From Flagellimonas taeanensis (GTDB taxonomy: Bacteria; Bacteroidota; Bacteroidia; Flavobacteriales; Flavobacteriaceae), in assembly GCF_003584105.1 (NCBI RefSeq), contig NZ_QXFO01000011.1, positions 248,001 to 312,000 on the forward strand: DNA of 64,000 bases, in the 5' to 3' direction. This document shows positions 26,492-36,027 of the stretch, in pieces. A program made the translations under genes and the position numbers. A model generated the notes under the pieces. The model did not search any database, had not been told where the DNA came from, and worked only from the letters and a program-made list of their open reading frames with translations. Each line of letters begins with the position of its first letter. Position 1 is the stretch's first letter.

Positions 26492-28194
26492 TAAGGGGCC
26501 TGTACTTTTTTTATTTGGGTCTTTTTGGGCTGTGTGGCCTTGTTGTTCTGGGCATTGATGGGGTCGTTCTCATTTTTTTGACGTTCCTCTTCCTCTGCAT
26601 CAATGTCTATGGGATTATCGATTCCGCGAATCTTTACCAGTTCGATATTGTTGTCGTCCTCATCAAAAATTTCGTCCTTGGACATGATGCGCTCATCGCC
26701 CCGCCAGACAAAACCCTTCAATTTCCGGCTCTCCACAGGCAGGTCCTTTTCGGGAAAAATATCCCCATCGGGATTGACAAAGAAGGTAATGTCTTCAATA
26801 TCGTTATTGGCCATGATCAACCGGATCTTGCTACAAATGGTCTTGTCAATGCCAATAAGTTCCTCATCGTCATTGTACATGTAATAAATGACCTCGGTAT
26901 TGGCGACCAAGTCTATGATCTTTAGTTCATTGTCGATGAATTTTCCATAGAGATTCTTTCCTTTGGCCTGATTATACCCGGTTCCACTAATGGTGTCCAG
27001 AGAAATGATAAAGGCATTTTCGATGACCTTGAGTGAATCCAGTTTTTCGGTCTCCATATCGGAGATCAGATGGATACTGTCCCCTGTGATCTGGTTGTCC
27101 ACATTCCACATAATGGGGTCTTTGATCAACTGGGTGATTCCGGTAGACTCATCAAAATGGATGGAATCACATTTGCCGCTCAGGTCCGTTTTGTAGAATT
27201 TGGCATTTCTGAAAGCCCTCAGAATTCTTTTTTCGGGTTTGCCGGTCACCATAAGGGTGTCACCATGCATGTACAGGGAATCATTTTCCACCAGACTGAT
27301 GGAAACGGCCCGTTTGGTCGCAAAAACGGAATCCAATGCCTTATATACCTCTGCATAATGGGCTTTGATCACCCCATTATTTATGGTGTCTGTAATCTTG
27401 ATGTTGTTGGTGGCCGAGGCAAACTCACTGACCTTGTCAAAATAAAGGCTATCACCCTCTATGATCTTGTTATCGTAATCGATCCGTGTATTCTTTATGC
27501 CATATCCCCGTTCGATTTTGGTGTCGTAAAAGCCCCGTTCACAGTAGATTTTATACTCTTCCCCAGTAATGGTGGAGGGGCCGTACATGTATGCGTTTTT
27601 GGAGGTCGTGTAATAATCCAACTGTTCCGAATCGATGATGTACTCGGGGTTGTCTATGTGCACGTTCCTTTGGAACTGGTACTTTTTTGGGGTCATGAAG
27701 TAGGTCCCCACCTTGCTGGTCAACACATTGGCGGAATCCACCACCTTGCCACCTGAGTTGTAATAGGCCAACTGCTTTTCACGGTCAAAATAAAGGGTGT
27801 CCGTGGTGAGTGTCATCTGTCCGTTGGTCAGGTCCACACTTTCCCAGGCCTTGGCCAGTTTGGTGTTGCCGTCATAATCCATTTTGCCACTGTTCATCTC
27901 AATGGAATCCCCTTGTTGCAAACGGATGTTCCCAATGGCCTTCAAGCGGTTTTCTTCCGTATAGAATATGGCGATATCGCACCAAAGGTCTGCACCTTGG
28001 TGTTCAAACTGTACCTGTCTTTCATCGTCCTTGCTGAATATGGAAGCACCTGGAAACTGAGCCTCGTCCTTGGTGAAATTGGCCCCATACACAATGTTGA
28101 TCTGTCTATCTTGGGGTTTCTGACCGTCCTGTTGGGCAGTGGCCCCAATAAAGCATAACAATAGAATGAAAAAAGAAAATCTTTTCAAATCCAT
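26491..28194 (-). CDS. OstA-like (LptA/OstA_N) exported protein
   Basis: The 567-residue exported protein has a signal peptide (FFILLLCFIGATAQ). It then shows repeated OstA/LptA-type beta-jellyroll strands, such as GNIRLQQGDSIEMNSGKMDYD, KLAKAWESVDLTNGQMTLTTDTLYFDRE and KIIEGDSLYFDKVSEFA. In LptA-like proteins these strands form the periplasmic channel that guides LPS from the inner membrane to LptD. Here the protein is several times longer than LptA and ends in a charged, Asn/Gln/Lys-rich tail (about 525-567). Together with LptB this suggests a complete Lpt route. Confidence 0.87.
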   Translation of the reverse strand: MDLKRFSFFILLLCFIGATAQQDGQKPQDRQINIVYGANFTKDEAQFPGASIFSKDDERQVQFEHQGADLWCDIAIFYTEENRLKAIGNIRLQQGDSIEMNSGKMDYDGNTKLAKAWESVDLTNGQMTLTTDTLYFDREKQLAYYNSGGKVVDSANVLTSKVGTYFMTPKKYQFQRNVHIDNPEYIIDSEQLDYYTTSKNAYMYGPSTITGEEYKIYCERGFYDTKIERGYGIKNTRIDYDNKIIEGDSLYFDKVSEFASATNNIKITDTINNGVIKAHYAEVYKALDSVFATKRAVSISLVENDSLYMHGDTLMVTGKPEKRILRAFRNAKFYKTDLSGKCDSIHFDESTGITQLIKDPIMWNVDNQITGDSIHLISDMETEKLDSLKVIENAFIISLDTISGTGYNQAKGKNLYGKFIDNELKIIDLVANTEVIYYMYNDDEELIGIDKTICSKIRLIMANNDIEDITFFVNPDGDIFPEKDLPVESRKLKGFVWRGDERIMSKDEIFDEDDNNIELVKIRGIDNPIDIDAEEEERQKNENDPINAQNNKATQPKKTQIKKVQAP

Positions 28195-28285
28195 GGAATT
28201 TTGCCCAAAAGTAGGGTTTTTGGGGAAAGTGACATATAGCCTTTAGAAAGCTTTGGCAAATGTTGGACAGTTTTGCCCCGTTTTG

Positions 28286-28765
28286 TCATTCATTCAGAAA
28301 GGCGGAATACATCCACACCAGTTTTTCCTGCTCCCGGATATAGTCGCTCATCAGCGCGTTTGTACCCTCATCGTTGGAGTCTCCCGACATTTCGAGGAGT
28401 TCCCTTTCCAAGGGGAGCAGCACCTCATAGCCCTTCAAGATCTCTTTGATGGCCTCAGTGCCATTGGATACGTTCTTTGCTGCCTTTATTTTGGACAGTC
28501 CCAAATAATCCGCATATGTGTGGAGCGGAGTGAAGCCAAGGGTCAAGATCCTTTCGGCAATCTCATCGATTTTGATTAGGGAATCATTGTACAGCTCCTC
28601 AAATTTGAGGTGGAGCTCAAAGAATTTATGGCCTTTGATGTTCCAATGGAATCCGCGTGCATTCATGTAGAACAATTGATAATCGGCCAAGAGCTCGTTG
28701 AGTTTTTCTGAGAGTTCGCTCGATGCTTTTTGGTCCAGTCCTATTTGATTGAGATTTTTCCCCAT
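28286..28765 (-). CDS. dps: Dps-family ferritin-like DNA protection protein
   Basis: The 159-residue four-helix protein carries Dps ferroxidase-site residues at the dimer interface: H40 in ARGFHWNIKG, and D67 and E71 in KIDEIAERIL. Dps dodecamers oxidise and store iron with hydrogen peroxide and protect DNA in starvation or oxidative stress. The N-terminus is short with few lysines, so direct DNA binding is uncertain. It stands alone between purA (220-bp gap) and the OstA-like gene. The close fur gene is suggestive, but I see no clear operator. Confidence 0.92.
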   Translation of the reverse strand: MGKNLNQIGLDQKASSELSEKLNELLADYQLFYMNARGFHWNIKGHKFFELHLKFEELYNDSLIKIDEIAERILTLGFTPLHTYADYLGLSKIKAAKNVSNGTEAIKEILKGYEVLLPLERELLEMSGDSNDEGTNALMSDYIREQEKLVWMYSAFLNE

Positions 28766-28922
28766 GTTCTTGCTTTTTAAATGATTTTTATACCCAAACT
28801 TTGTCGGATTTGGGCCGTGTTTCTTTCAAGCAAGTTAGGCAATAAGCATCATCCCAAAAGTGACAAAAGTCACCCTGTTACAAGAATCTTGTTCTCGATC
28901 AGGCTGTCAATGGGCAAGTACC

Positions 28923-28968
28923 TTTTCCCAAAGGGAAAAAATCGAACTGACGTTTACTTTGTCGTCAG
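28923..28968 (-). terminator. Possible terminator downstream of purA
   Basis: On the minus strand CTGACG (28968-28963) pairs with CGTCAG (28952-28947) around a 10-nt loop and is followed by TTCGATTTTTT. A second hairpin TTTTCCC-AAA-GGGAAAA (28923-28939) adjoins it. The first would terminate purA transcription. The modest stem and the offset of the T-run keep confidence low. Confidence 0.4.
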
Positions 28969-28993
28969 CAGTCAAAATGTACAGCGAGAAACC

Positions 28994-30262
28994 TTATCTG
29001 CGTATGGTCTGAAGTCTGTCCGGCCCCACGGAAACAATCTTAATGGGCACCTGGAGCTGTTCCTCCAAGAACGTAATGTAATCGTTCAGGGCAGTCGGGA
29101 GTTCCTCTGCCGTGGTCAATTTGGTAAGGTCCTTGGCCCATCCCTTCATTTCAGTGTATATGGGTGAGACATATTCACTTTCAATATTGTAGGGTAGGTG
29201 TTGTATCTTTTCTCCTTTGTAGTCATAAGCGGTACAGACCTTAATGGTCTTGAACCCGCTGAGTACATCGGCCTTCATCATCATCAATTCGGTAACGCCA
29301 TTGATTTGTACGGCATATTTCAGTGCTACGAGGTCCAACCAGCCACAACGTCTTGGTCTTCCTGTGGTGGCGCCGAATTCGTTTCCTACGCGGCCCATGG
29401 TCGCTCCATCCTCATCAAAAAGCTCGGTGGGGAAGGGGCCGCTGCCCACTCGGGTGGTATAGGCCTTGAAAATGCCCAATACCTTCTCAATCTTGTTGGG
29501 TGCGACACCTAGACCGGTGCAGGCACCTGCTGCGGTGGTGTTGGATGAGGTAACAAAGGGATAGGTCCCAAAATCAATGTCCAAAAGGGAGCCTTGGGCC
29601 CCTTCGGCAAGTATTTTCTTTCCTTCGGCCTGCGCTTTGAAGATGTATTCCTCACTGTCGATGAAGGTCAATTTTTTGAGGGTCTCCACACCTTCACAGA
29701 ATTCGGCCTCCAATTCGGGTAGATTGTATTCGATCTCTGCATTATAGAAATCGATCATGGCTTCGTGCTTGTCGGCCAGGGCACGGTATTTGGTTTTCCA
29801 ATCGTCAAATTCCAGGTCTCCCACACGCATTCCGTTGCGCCCGGTCTTGTCCATATAGGTAGGTCCGATGCCCTTTAGTGTGGAGCCGATCTTGGCCTTT
29901 CCCTTTGAGGCTTCGGATGCGGCATCCAGCAACCGGTGCGTGGGAAGGATAAGGTGTGCCTTGCGCGAGATCAAAAGCTTGGAGATGATATCGATGTTGA
30001 ACTTTTGAAGATTGTCCAATTCCCTTTTGAAGATGACGGGGTCAATGACTACGCCATTACCCACAATATTGATGGCATTTTTATGAAAAATCCCAGAGGG
30101 GATGGTGTGCAGTACGTGTTTTATGCCATCGAATTCCAAGGTATGCCCTGCGTTGGGGCCTCCTTGAAATCTGGCGATAATATCGTATTCCTTGGTTAGT
30201 ACATCAACAATTTTTCCTTTTCCTTCATCTCCCCATTGGAGTCCAAGCAATAAATCTACCAT
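28994..30262 (-). CDS. purA: Adenylosuccinate synthase
   Basis: The 422-residue enzyme joins IMP and aspartate with GTP to give adenylosuccinate, the committed step to AMP. The N-terminal LGLQWGDEGKGK (GDEGKGK, residues 11-17) is the PurA phosphate loop. GPNAGHT, EGAQGSLLDIDFGTYP and TTGRPRRCGWLD follow at the expected places. Length fits the family (about 420-430). It begins 12 bp after fur in the same direction. Confidence 0.97.
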   Translation of the reverse strand: MVDLLLGLQWGDEGKGKIVDVLTKEYDIIARFQGGPNAGHTLEFDGIKHVLHTIPSGIFHKNAINIVGNGVVIDPVIFKRELDNLQKFNIDIISKLLISRKAHLILPTHRLLDAASEASKGKAKIGSTLKGIGPTYMDKTGRNGMRVGDLEFDDWKTKYRALADKHEAMIDFYNAEIEYNLPELEAEFCEGVETLKKLTFIDSEEYIFKAQAEGKKILAEGAQGSLLDIDFGTYPFVTSSNTTAAGACTGLGVAPNKIEKVLGIFKAYTTRVGSGPFPTELFDEDGATMGRVGNEFGATTGRPRRCGWLDLVALKYAVQINGVTELMMMKADVLSGFKTIKVCTAYDYKGEKIQHLPYNIESEYVSPIYTEMKGWAKDLTKLTTAEELPTALNDYITFLEEQLQVPIKIVSVGPDRLQTIRR

Positions 30263-30274
30263 GAAATGTGTTGG

Positions 30275-30730
30275 TTATTCTGTTAGGTTTTCTTCTTTGT
30301 TTCGGGTTCCGTAGAAATATAACGAGTGGTTGTTGATCTTGATGTCAAAAACCTCTTCGATGGTCTTTTTTATGGATTCAATTCGAGGATCACAAAATTC
30401 TAAAACTCCACCTGTATCTGTCAATATGATGTGGTCGTGTTGACGGTTAAAATAGGATTTTTCATATTTAGCCTGATTTTCTCCAAATTGATGCTTGCGT
30501 ACCAGTTTGCATTCCAACAAAAGTTCGATGGTATTGTAGAGCGTTGCTCGGCTCACCCTGTAATTCTTCGTCTTCATTTTGATGTAGAGGGATTCCACGT
30601 CAAAATGATCGTCACTTTCATAGATTTCCTGTAAAATGGCGTAGCGCTCAGGTGTCTTCCGATGTCCCTTTTCCTCGAGGAACGCAGTGAACACGTTTTT
30701 TACAATTTCCTGATTTTTATTGTTTCCCAT
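30275..30730 (-). CDS. Fur-family transcriptional regulator
   Basis: The 151-residue repressor has a winged-helix N-terminal domain ([27 protein letters not shown], read in parts, then [13 protein letters not shown]) and a C-terminal dimerisation domain ([20 protein letters not shown]). The CxxC zinc pair usual after HDH is absent: the positions read LTDTG, and only one cysteine (in EFCDP) remains. Regulatory-site histidines are present. It could act as Fur, PerR or Zur; the sequence alone does not decide. It lies 41 bp after relA/spoT and 12 bp before purA. Confidence 0.92.
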   Translation of the reverse strand: MGNNKNQEIVKNVFTAFLEEKGHRKTPERYAILQEIYESDDHFDVESLYIKMKTKNYRVSRATLYNTIELLLECKLVRKHQFGENQAKYEKSYFNRQHDHIILTDTGGVLEFCDPRIESIKKTIEEVFDIKINNHSLYFYGTRNKEENLTE

Positions 30731-30771
30731 GGCTTTCTACCTATGCTAATGCACAAAGGTACAGCTAAAAA

Positions 30772-32976
30772 TTAAATTCTGGAGACTTTGTCGATCCCCT
30801 CTACTTGCTTTAGATTGTCCATGAGCCTTTTGAGGATGTTGTTGTTTTTTACCACAAGGGTGATCTTCCCTTTGAAGGTGCCGCCATCCGCACTGAAATT
30901 GAGGTTCCGCATGTTCACGTGCATGTTTTCGGAAATGATCTTGGTGATGTCCTTGACCAGTCCTAGGTTGTCTATCCCCGTAATTTGTATGTCCACCGAA
31001 AATTCTTCCTGGGTGGAGTCTATCCACTTGGCGGTCATGATGCGGTAGGCATAATTGGATTGCAGGGAGATGGCGTTGGGGCAGTTTTTCTTGTGCACCT
31101 TTATACCGTCGTTTACGCTTACAAAACCGAACACCTCATCCCCGGGAATGGGATTGCAGCACTGCGAAAGTTTGTAGTTCAGCCGCTCTTCCTCCTTGCC
31201 AAACACAAGCATATCGTACTTGGTGGTGATCTCGTCCTTGTCCACATCTTTGGGGACAGGGGTTTTCCGTATCCGGTTCTTGAAGAAGTTAATAAAGGCA
31301 TTGTGATAGGACGATGCGAAGTCCTTCAGCTTGTCGTTGTCGATGACCCCAATTCCTACGCGATAGAACAAATCTAGACTGGTCTTCAGTTTGAAAAAGT
31401 TCACCAGTTTGTTCACCGTGTCCTCGTTGAGGGTAATTTTTTGGGACTTCAGCTTTCTGCGAAGGATTTCCTTGCCTTCCTCGGCCACTTCCCTTTTTTC
31501 CTCCATCAACGAGGATTTGATCTTGGCCCTGGCCCTGGCCGTATTGGCATAGTCCAGCCAGCTTTGGTTTGGCTTGGCCGTTTCAGAGGTCATGATCTCT
31601 ACTTGGTCACCACTATGCAGCTCGGTACCCAACGGGACCAATTTCCCGTTGACCTTGGCCCCACGGGTCTTCATGCCGATCTCGGTGTGGATGTTAAAGG
31701 CAAAATCTAGGGCTGTGGCCCCTTTGGGCATGGATTTTAGATCACCCTTAGGGGTGAACACAAAGATTTCCTTGGCATAGAGGTTCAGTTTAAATTCCTC
31801 CACAAAGTCGACGGCGTTGCCATTGGCACTTTCAAGGGCTTCCTGTAATTTATTGAGCCATTCCTCAATGCCCTGTTCCTTTTGGTCGCCGTGTTTGTAT
31901 TTGAAGTGGGCCGCATAGCCTTTTTCCGCAATTTCGTGCATTCGCTCACTTCGGATCTGCACCTCCACCCATTTGCCCTTTGGGCCCATTACGGTAATGT
32001 GGAGCGCCTCGTACCCTGTGGATTTAGGAGAAGTGATCCAATCACGCAAACGGATGGGGTTTGGGGTGAAGTGGTCCGTTACGATGGAGTAGATCTTCCA
32101 GGCAAGGAACTTTTCGTTCTTTCTGTCGGATTTATAGATGATCCTGATGGCAAATTTGTCATACACCTCATCGAAGGATACGTTCTGGGACTTCATTTTC
32201 CTCCGGATGGAAAAGATGGACTTCATCCGCCCCTTGATCTGGTAATTGAGTCCCTCCTTGTCCAACGAGTTTTTTATGACATTGGAGAAGGCTTCTATAT
32301 AGGCCATGCTCTCCTCTTCGGTATCCTCGATTTTGGCCTTGATGTCGTTATACACTTCTGGTTCGGTATACTTCAGGGAAAGGTCCTCCAGATGTGTCTT
32401 GATATTGTAGAGCCCAATCCGATGAGCCAACGGGGCATAGATATAGAGGGTTTCTGAAGCGATCTTGACCTGCTTGTGCTCGGGCATGGACTCCATGGTG
32501 AGCATATTGTGATATCTGTCGGCAATCTTGATGATAATGACCCTGACATCGTCATGCAGCGTAAGCAACATTTTCCTGAAATTCTCGGCTTGCTGGCTGA
32601 TGTCCATATCCTTTTTCAGGTGGGCGATCTTGGTGAGGCCGTCCACGATACGGGCCACTGTCTCACCGAACATCCGCTCAATGTCGGACAGGGTATAGGG
32701 GGTGTCCTCGACCACATCATGCAGCAGGGCCGCTGCTATGGACACGGCATCGAGACCTATCTTGGAGGCTACGATCTTGGCCACGGCTATGGGGTGGAAG
32801 ATATATGCCTCGCCAGATTTGCGCCTTTGGTCCTTATGGGCATCCACGGCCACATCAAAGGCGGAGCGTATCAACTTTTTATCCTCATCGGTCAAAGTTT
32901 GATAGCTTATGCGAAGCAGTTCCTTGTACTGCTTTGCAATCTCCTTGTTCTCTTTTTCAATCGCAGCCTCTGTCAT
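30772..32976 (-). CDS. Bifunctional (p)ppGpp synthetase/hydrolase, RelA/SpoT family
   Basis: This 734-residue long RSH protein contains, in order, an HD hydrolase domain, a synthetase domain, TGS and ACT. The HD domain has H61 in YIFHPIAVA and H86-D87 with E90-D91 in LLHDVVEDT. The synthetase domain (about 240-390) has RRKMKSQNVSFDEVYDKFAI, read in part. TGS is at about 405-465 (VFTPKGDLKSMPKGATALDF) and ACT is C-terminal (about 655-734). With an intact HDxxED site it should both make and degrade (p)ppGpp. It heads the run rel-fur-purA. Confidence 0.94.
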   Translation of the reverse strand: MTEAAIEKENKEIAKQYKELLRISYQTLTDEDKKLIRSAFDVAVDAHKDQRRKSGEAYIFHPIAVAKIVASKIGLDAVSIAAALLHDVVEDTPYTLSDIERMFGETVARIVDGLTKIAHLKKDMDISQQAENFRKMLLTLHDDVRVIIIKIADRYHNMLTMESMPEHKQVKIASETLYIYAPLAHRIGLYNIKTHLEDLSLKYTEPEVYNDIKAKIEDTEEESMAYIEAFSNVIKNSLDKEGLNYQIKGRMKSIFSIRRKMKSQNVSFDEVYDKFAIRIIYKSDRKNEKFLAWKIYSIVTDHFTPNPIRLRDWITSPKSTGYEALHITVMGPKGKWVEVQIRSERMHEIAEKGYAAHFKYKHGDQKEQGIEEWLNKLQEALESANGNAVDFVEEFKLNLYAKEIFVFTPKGDLKSMPKGATALDFAFNIHTEIGMKTRGAKVNGKLVPLGTELHSGDQVEIMTSETAKPNQSWLDYANTARARAKIKSSLMEEKREVAEEGKEILRRKLKSQKITLNEDTVNKLVNFFKLKTSLDLFYRVGIGVIDNDKLKDFASSYHNAFINFFKNRIRKTPVPKDVDKDEITTKYDMLVFGKEEERLNYKLSQCCNPIPGDEVFGFVSVNDGIKVHKKNCPNAISLQSNYAYRIMTAKWIDSTQEEFSVDIQITGIDNLGLVKDITKIISENMHVNMRNLNFSADGGTFKGKITLVVKNNNILKRLMDNLKQVEGIDKVSRI

Positions 32977-33020
32977 AGTATATTAAAATTACCACAATCT
33001 TATCAGCTAGGCAACAAAAA

Positions 33021-34253
33021 CTATGCCCTAAGGTTTCTGATCCGCTCTATCAACGGTGGGTGGGAGTAGTGTACAAAAACGTAGGCCGGGTGTGGGGTAA
33101 GGTTGCTCAGACTATTCTTCGAAAGTTTTTTCAACGAAGTGACCAATGGCTTTGCCGCAAAGGTGTTTTTGGCAAAGTCGTCCGCTTGGAACTCAAACTT
33201 TCTGGAAAGATAGTTCATCGCTAGGCCCGTTATTTCTGAAATGGGGCTGTACAAAAGCGCAAATCCCACCAAGGCCGCATGAAAACTGGGTGTGGACACT
33301 CCAATGGCCAGCGATATTTCAGGATGGTTGATGAAAAGGGAGAGCACATATAAGGTAAATCCTGTCAAAGCCAGGGAAACCAATAGGTTGAAAACGATGT
33401 GCTTTTTCTTGTAATGCCCTACTTCGTGGGCCAGGACCGCAACAATTTCCTCTTCGCTCAGGTCATCTATCAAAGTATCGAAAAGGGTGATACGCTTCTC
33501 TTTTCCCAATCCTGAAAAATAGGCATTGGCCTTGGTGGAGCGTTTGGATCCATCAATCACAAAAATATTCTTTAGTTCGAATCCGACTTTTTGGGCATAA
33601 CCTTCTATGGCCTTTTTTAGGCTACCTTCCTTTAGTGGGGTCTGTTTGTTGAAAAGAGGGACGATCAAACGGCTATAAAATAGATTGACAAAAAGAATCA
33701 CTACGCCGATCATGGCCCAAGTGTAGATCCAAAAGTTGGGACCGGTCCATTGAAGGAACACCATGAACAAGGCCAATATGCCTCCGCCTAAAACGACAGT
33801 GAGCAATCCGCCTTTCAGTTTGTCCATGAAGAACAATTTTCGGGAGGTTTTGTTGAACCCGTACGCTTCTTCGATGACAAAGGTCCTGTAGTAGGAGAAG
33901 GGCAATCCAAGGACGGTGCTTCCCAAGGTGATCAACCCAAAGAAGACCAATGCCATGGGAATGGGGCTCTCGGTAAGGGACCGGGTGATGGTATCGACCC
34001 ACCCAAATCCACCAAACCACAGAAAACAGATGGTGACCGCCAATGAAAAGCCATCCGAAATCAACCCAAATCGATAATTGGCCTGTTTGTACTGTTGTGA
34101 TTTTCGATACTCTTCTTCATCGAAGACATCGGAAAGTTCCTGGGGTAGTTTCGACCCAAAACGCTTAGCGTTAAGGTATTCCAATAGTTGATGGACCAAG
34201 AATTGGACAATCAAAATGATGAGAATAACATAAAAGAGCAAAGTCTTTTCCAT
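33021..34253 (-). CDS. M48 family integral-membrane metalloprotease (Ste24-like)
   Basis: The 410-residue membrane protease has the zinc motif HEVGH (H276, E277, H280) in VAVLAHEVGHYKKKH and a downstream glutamate ligand in KFEFQADDFA (QAD-type). About seven membrane segments surround it, and an N-terminal DUF-like M48 region (YRFGLISDGFSLAVT) is present. Ste24-type enzymes cleave misfolded or prenylated membrane proteins; in bacteria a membrane quality-control role is likely. It ends 3 bp from the rRNA methyltransferase gene start on the same strand order. Confidence 0.93.
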   Translation of the reverse strand: MEKTLLFYVILIILIVQFLVHQLLEYLNAKRFGSKLPQELSDVFDEEEYRKSQQYKQANYRFGLISDGFSLAVTICFLWFGGFGWVDTITRSLTESPIPMALVFFGLITLGSTVLGLPFSYYRTFVIEEAYGFNKTSRKLFFMDKLKGGLLTVVLGGGILALFMVFLQWTGPNFWIYTWAMIGVVILFVNLFYSRLIVPLFNKQTPLKEGSLKKAIEGYAQKVGFELKNIFVIDGSKRSTKANAYFSGLGKEKRITLFDTLIDDLSEEEIVAVLAHEVGHYKKKHIVFNLLVSLALTGFTLYVLSLFINHPEISLAIGVSTPSFHAALVGFALLYSPISEITGLAMNYLSRKFEFQADDFAKNTFAAKPLVTSLKKLSKNSLSNLTPHPAYVFVHYSHPPLIERIRNLRA

Positions 34254-34256
34254 AGC

Positions 34257-35060
34257 TTAGAATCCGCGTTGCCGCTTCGCCTCAAATATAAGTATTGCCG
34301 CCGATACGGAAACGTTCATGGAATCTATTTCTCCCTGCATCGGTATTATGAGGTTTTGGTCGGAACTTTTGAGCCAAATGTCCGTTAGCCCGGTATCCTC
34401 CGTGCCCATCACAATGGCCGTTGCGCCAGTAAGATCACAGTCTACATAGTTTTTTGAGGCGGTGAGCGTGGCACAATAGATCTTGATGTGATTTTTTTGG
34501 AGAAAATGGATGATTTCCTCGGTGGAACCCATGCCAATCTGATTGGTGAACACGCAGCCCACGCTGGATCGTACGATGTTTGGGTTATACAGGTCCGATT
34601 TGGGGTTGGCAATCAGCACCGCATCCACCGCAGCTGCATCGGCAGTGCGAAGCAGGGCACCTATGTTTCCTGGTTTTTCCGGGGCCTCGGCAACTAATAC
34701 CAAAGGCTCTTTGTTCTTGAAATGGATCTTTTCCAAACTGTGTTCCTTTGCTTTCATGATTCCCAGAACGCCTTCGGTAGTACCCCTGTGGGCCATTTTT
34801 TCATAAACCGGTTTCGTGATCTGTACAATTTCGGCCTTGGAATTTTTCAGGAAAGGTCGGATCTGGGACGCGTCCAAAATGTCCGGACAATATAGCAAGG
34901 TCTCCAATGGGTACCCACCCTTTTGGGCAAGCTCCAGTTCCCGCTGCCCTTCTACCACAAAAAGTCCCGTTGTCTTCCGTTCCCGGGATTTTTCTTTAAG
35001 GAGCAGTATTTTTTTTACCAATGGATTTTGGACACTGCTGATCAGTTTGGTTTCCATCAT
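34257..35060 (-). CDS. TrmH/SpoU-family RNA 2'-O-methyltransferase
   Basis: The protein (267 residues from MMETKLISSVQNPLVKKI) has an N-terminal substrate-binding domain (about 5-95) and a SPOUT domain. The SPOUT motifs are PGNIGALLRTADAA, SSVGCVFT, VMGTEDTGLTD and IPMQGEIDSMNVSVSAAI. It should methylate ribose in rRNA or tRNA; the position cannot be predicted. I chose the ATG at 35060, because the extra 19 residues from 35117 (NSYFYL-type sequence) do not resemble the family N-terminus. It is 3 bp upstream of the M48 gene. Confidence 0.92.
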   Translation of the reverse strand: MMETKLISSVQNPLVKKILLLKEKSRERKTTGLFVVEGQRELELAQKGGYPLETLLYCPDILDASQIRPFLKNSKAEIVQITKPVYEKMAHRGTTEGVLGIMKAKEHSLEKIHFKNKEPLVLVAEAPEKPGNIGALLRTADAAAVDAVLIANPKSDLYNPNIVRSSVGCVFTNQIGMGSTEEIIHFLQKNHIKIYCATLTASKNYVDCDLTGATAIVMGTEDTGLTDIWLKSSDQNLIIPMQGEIDSMNVSVSAAILIFEAKRQRGF

Positions 35061-35126
35061 AAGGTAAAAATAGCTATTCCTGTAATGTAAAAAAGGGGTT
35101 TTCGACCAAGTGACCAAACTTATACC

Positions 35127-35930
35127 ATGAAGAAAACAACCATCTTATTGACTGTACTGGCCATTTTTGCTTGCAAACAGTCCCCAAAAAATGAAGAAAA
35201 AGAAGTGCAGATTCCCATGGAAGAGAAAATGGCCGTCCATGCCTTTCCAGAAGCACTTTCCAAGGTTTTTGATGCCCACGGTGGGTTGAAGCTTTGGAAA
35301 AAGCAGCGCACCCTTTCCTTTGTGCTACCCAACCCCGACCTTCCCGAAATCCACACCATTGATCTGTGGTCTAGAAAGGATAGGGTGGATACCGATTTAT
35401 TTTCCTTAGGATTTGATGGAGCACAGGTTTGGCTCTTGGACGCCGAAGAAGCCTATAAGGGAGATGCCGCATTTTACCACAATTTGATGTTCTATTTTCA
35501 GGCCATGCCCTTTGTTTTGGCAGATGATGGTATTGTCTATACCGCTGCAGAGGATTTGGAATTTGAAGGAAAAAGCTACCCAGGTATCCAAATTGGGTAC
35601 AAGACAGGGGTAGGGGCTTCATCCAAGGATGAATATTATATCCATTTTGACCCCGAAACCCACCAGATGGCTTGGTTGGGATATACCGTGACCTACGGCA
35701 CCGGGGAGCCTTCAGATAATTTTAGATGGATACATTATAATGAATGGACAGAGGTCAATGGCGTGTTGCTTCCAAAGGCCATCACCTGGTACAATTATGA
35801 AGGGCGTACCTTGTTGGATGCAAAGAGTACGGTGGTCTTCGAGAATGTGATGCTGTCCGAGGATGCCAAAACGGAAGGTTTCTACACCAAACCTGATGGA
35901 GCGGAATTTATCCCCTTGAACAAGAGTTAG
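35127..35930 (+). CDS. DUF6503-family lipoprotein
   Basis: This 267-residue protein has a lipobox (VLAIFAC, Cys16) and a conserved start of the mature domain, AFPEALSKVFDAHGGLKLWKKQ, read in part, as in DUF6503/outer-membrane-lipoprotein-sorting-like Bacteroidetes proteins. DAHGG-x-W is the family hallmark. Function is unknown. It is divergent from the methyltransferase gene with a 66-bp gap. A palindromic repeat (35937-35997) lies just after its stop. Confidence 0.82.
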   Translation: MKKTTILLTVLAIFACKQSPKNEEKEVQIPMEEKMAVHAFPEALSKVFDAHGGLKLWKKQRTLSFVLPNPDLPEIHTIDLWSRKDRVDTDLFSLGFDGAQVWLLDAEEAYKGDAAFYHNLMFYFQAMPFVLADDGIVYTAAEDLEFEGKSYPGIQIGYKTGVGASSKDEYYIHFDPETHQMAWLGYTVTYGTGEPSDNFRWIHYNEWTEVNGVLLPKAITWYNYEGRTLLDAKSTVVFENVMLSEDAKTEGFYTKPDGAEFIPLNKS

Positions 35931-35936
35931 GAATTG

Positions 35937-35997
35937 TTTGTCAATTTGGAGCGCAGTCGAGAATGTTTTAGGTTTCGACTGCGCTCAACCTGACAAA
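35937..35997. repeat. Imperfect 25-bp inverted repeat of a dispersed palindromic family
   Basis: The left arm (35937-35962, core GAGCGCAGTCGA) and the right arm (35973-35997, core TCGACTGCGCTC) form a long near-perfect hairpin with about a 10-nt loop between the convergent DUF6503 and amidohydrolase genes. The right arm matches the element in mutB (62828-62852) at about 21 of 25 positions. It could serve as bidirectional terminator or be a REP-like selfish element. Confidence 0.85.
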
Positions 35998-36027
35998 TTT
36001 CAATACTAAGGTAGGTCGGGTTAATTA

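Noticed and set aside
30912-30930. parS-like GTTCACGTGCAT in the rel gene
   Set aside because: Not a proper palindrome beyond CACGTG and fully explained by the codons for HVNMRN.
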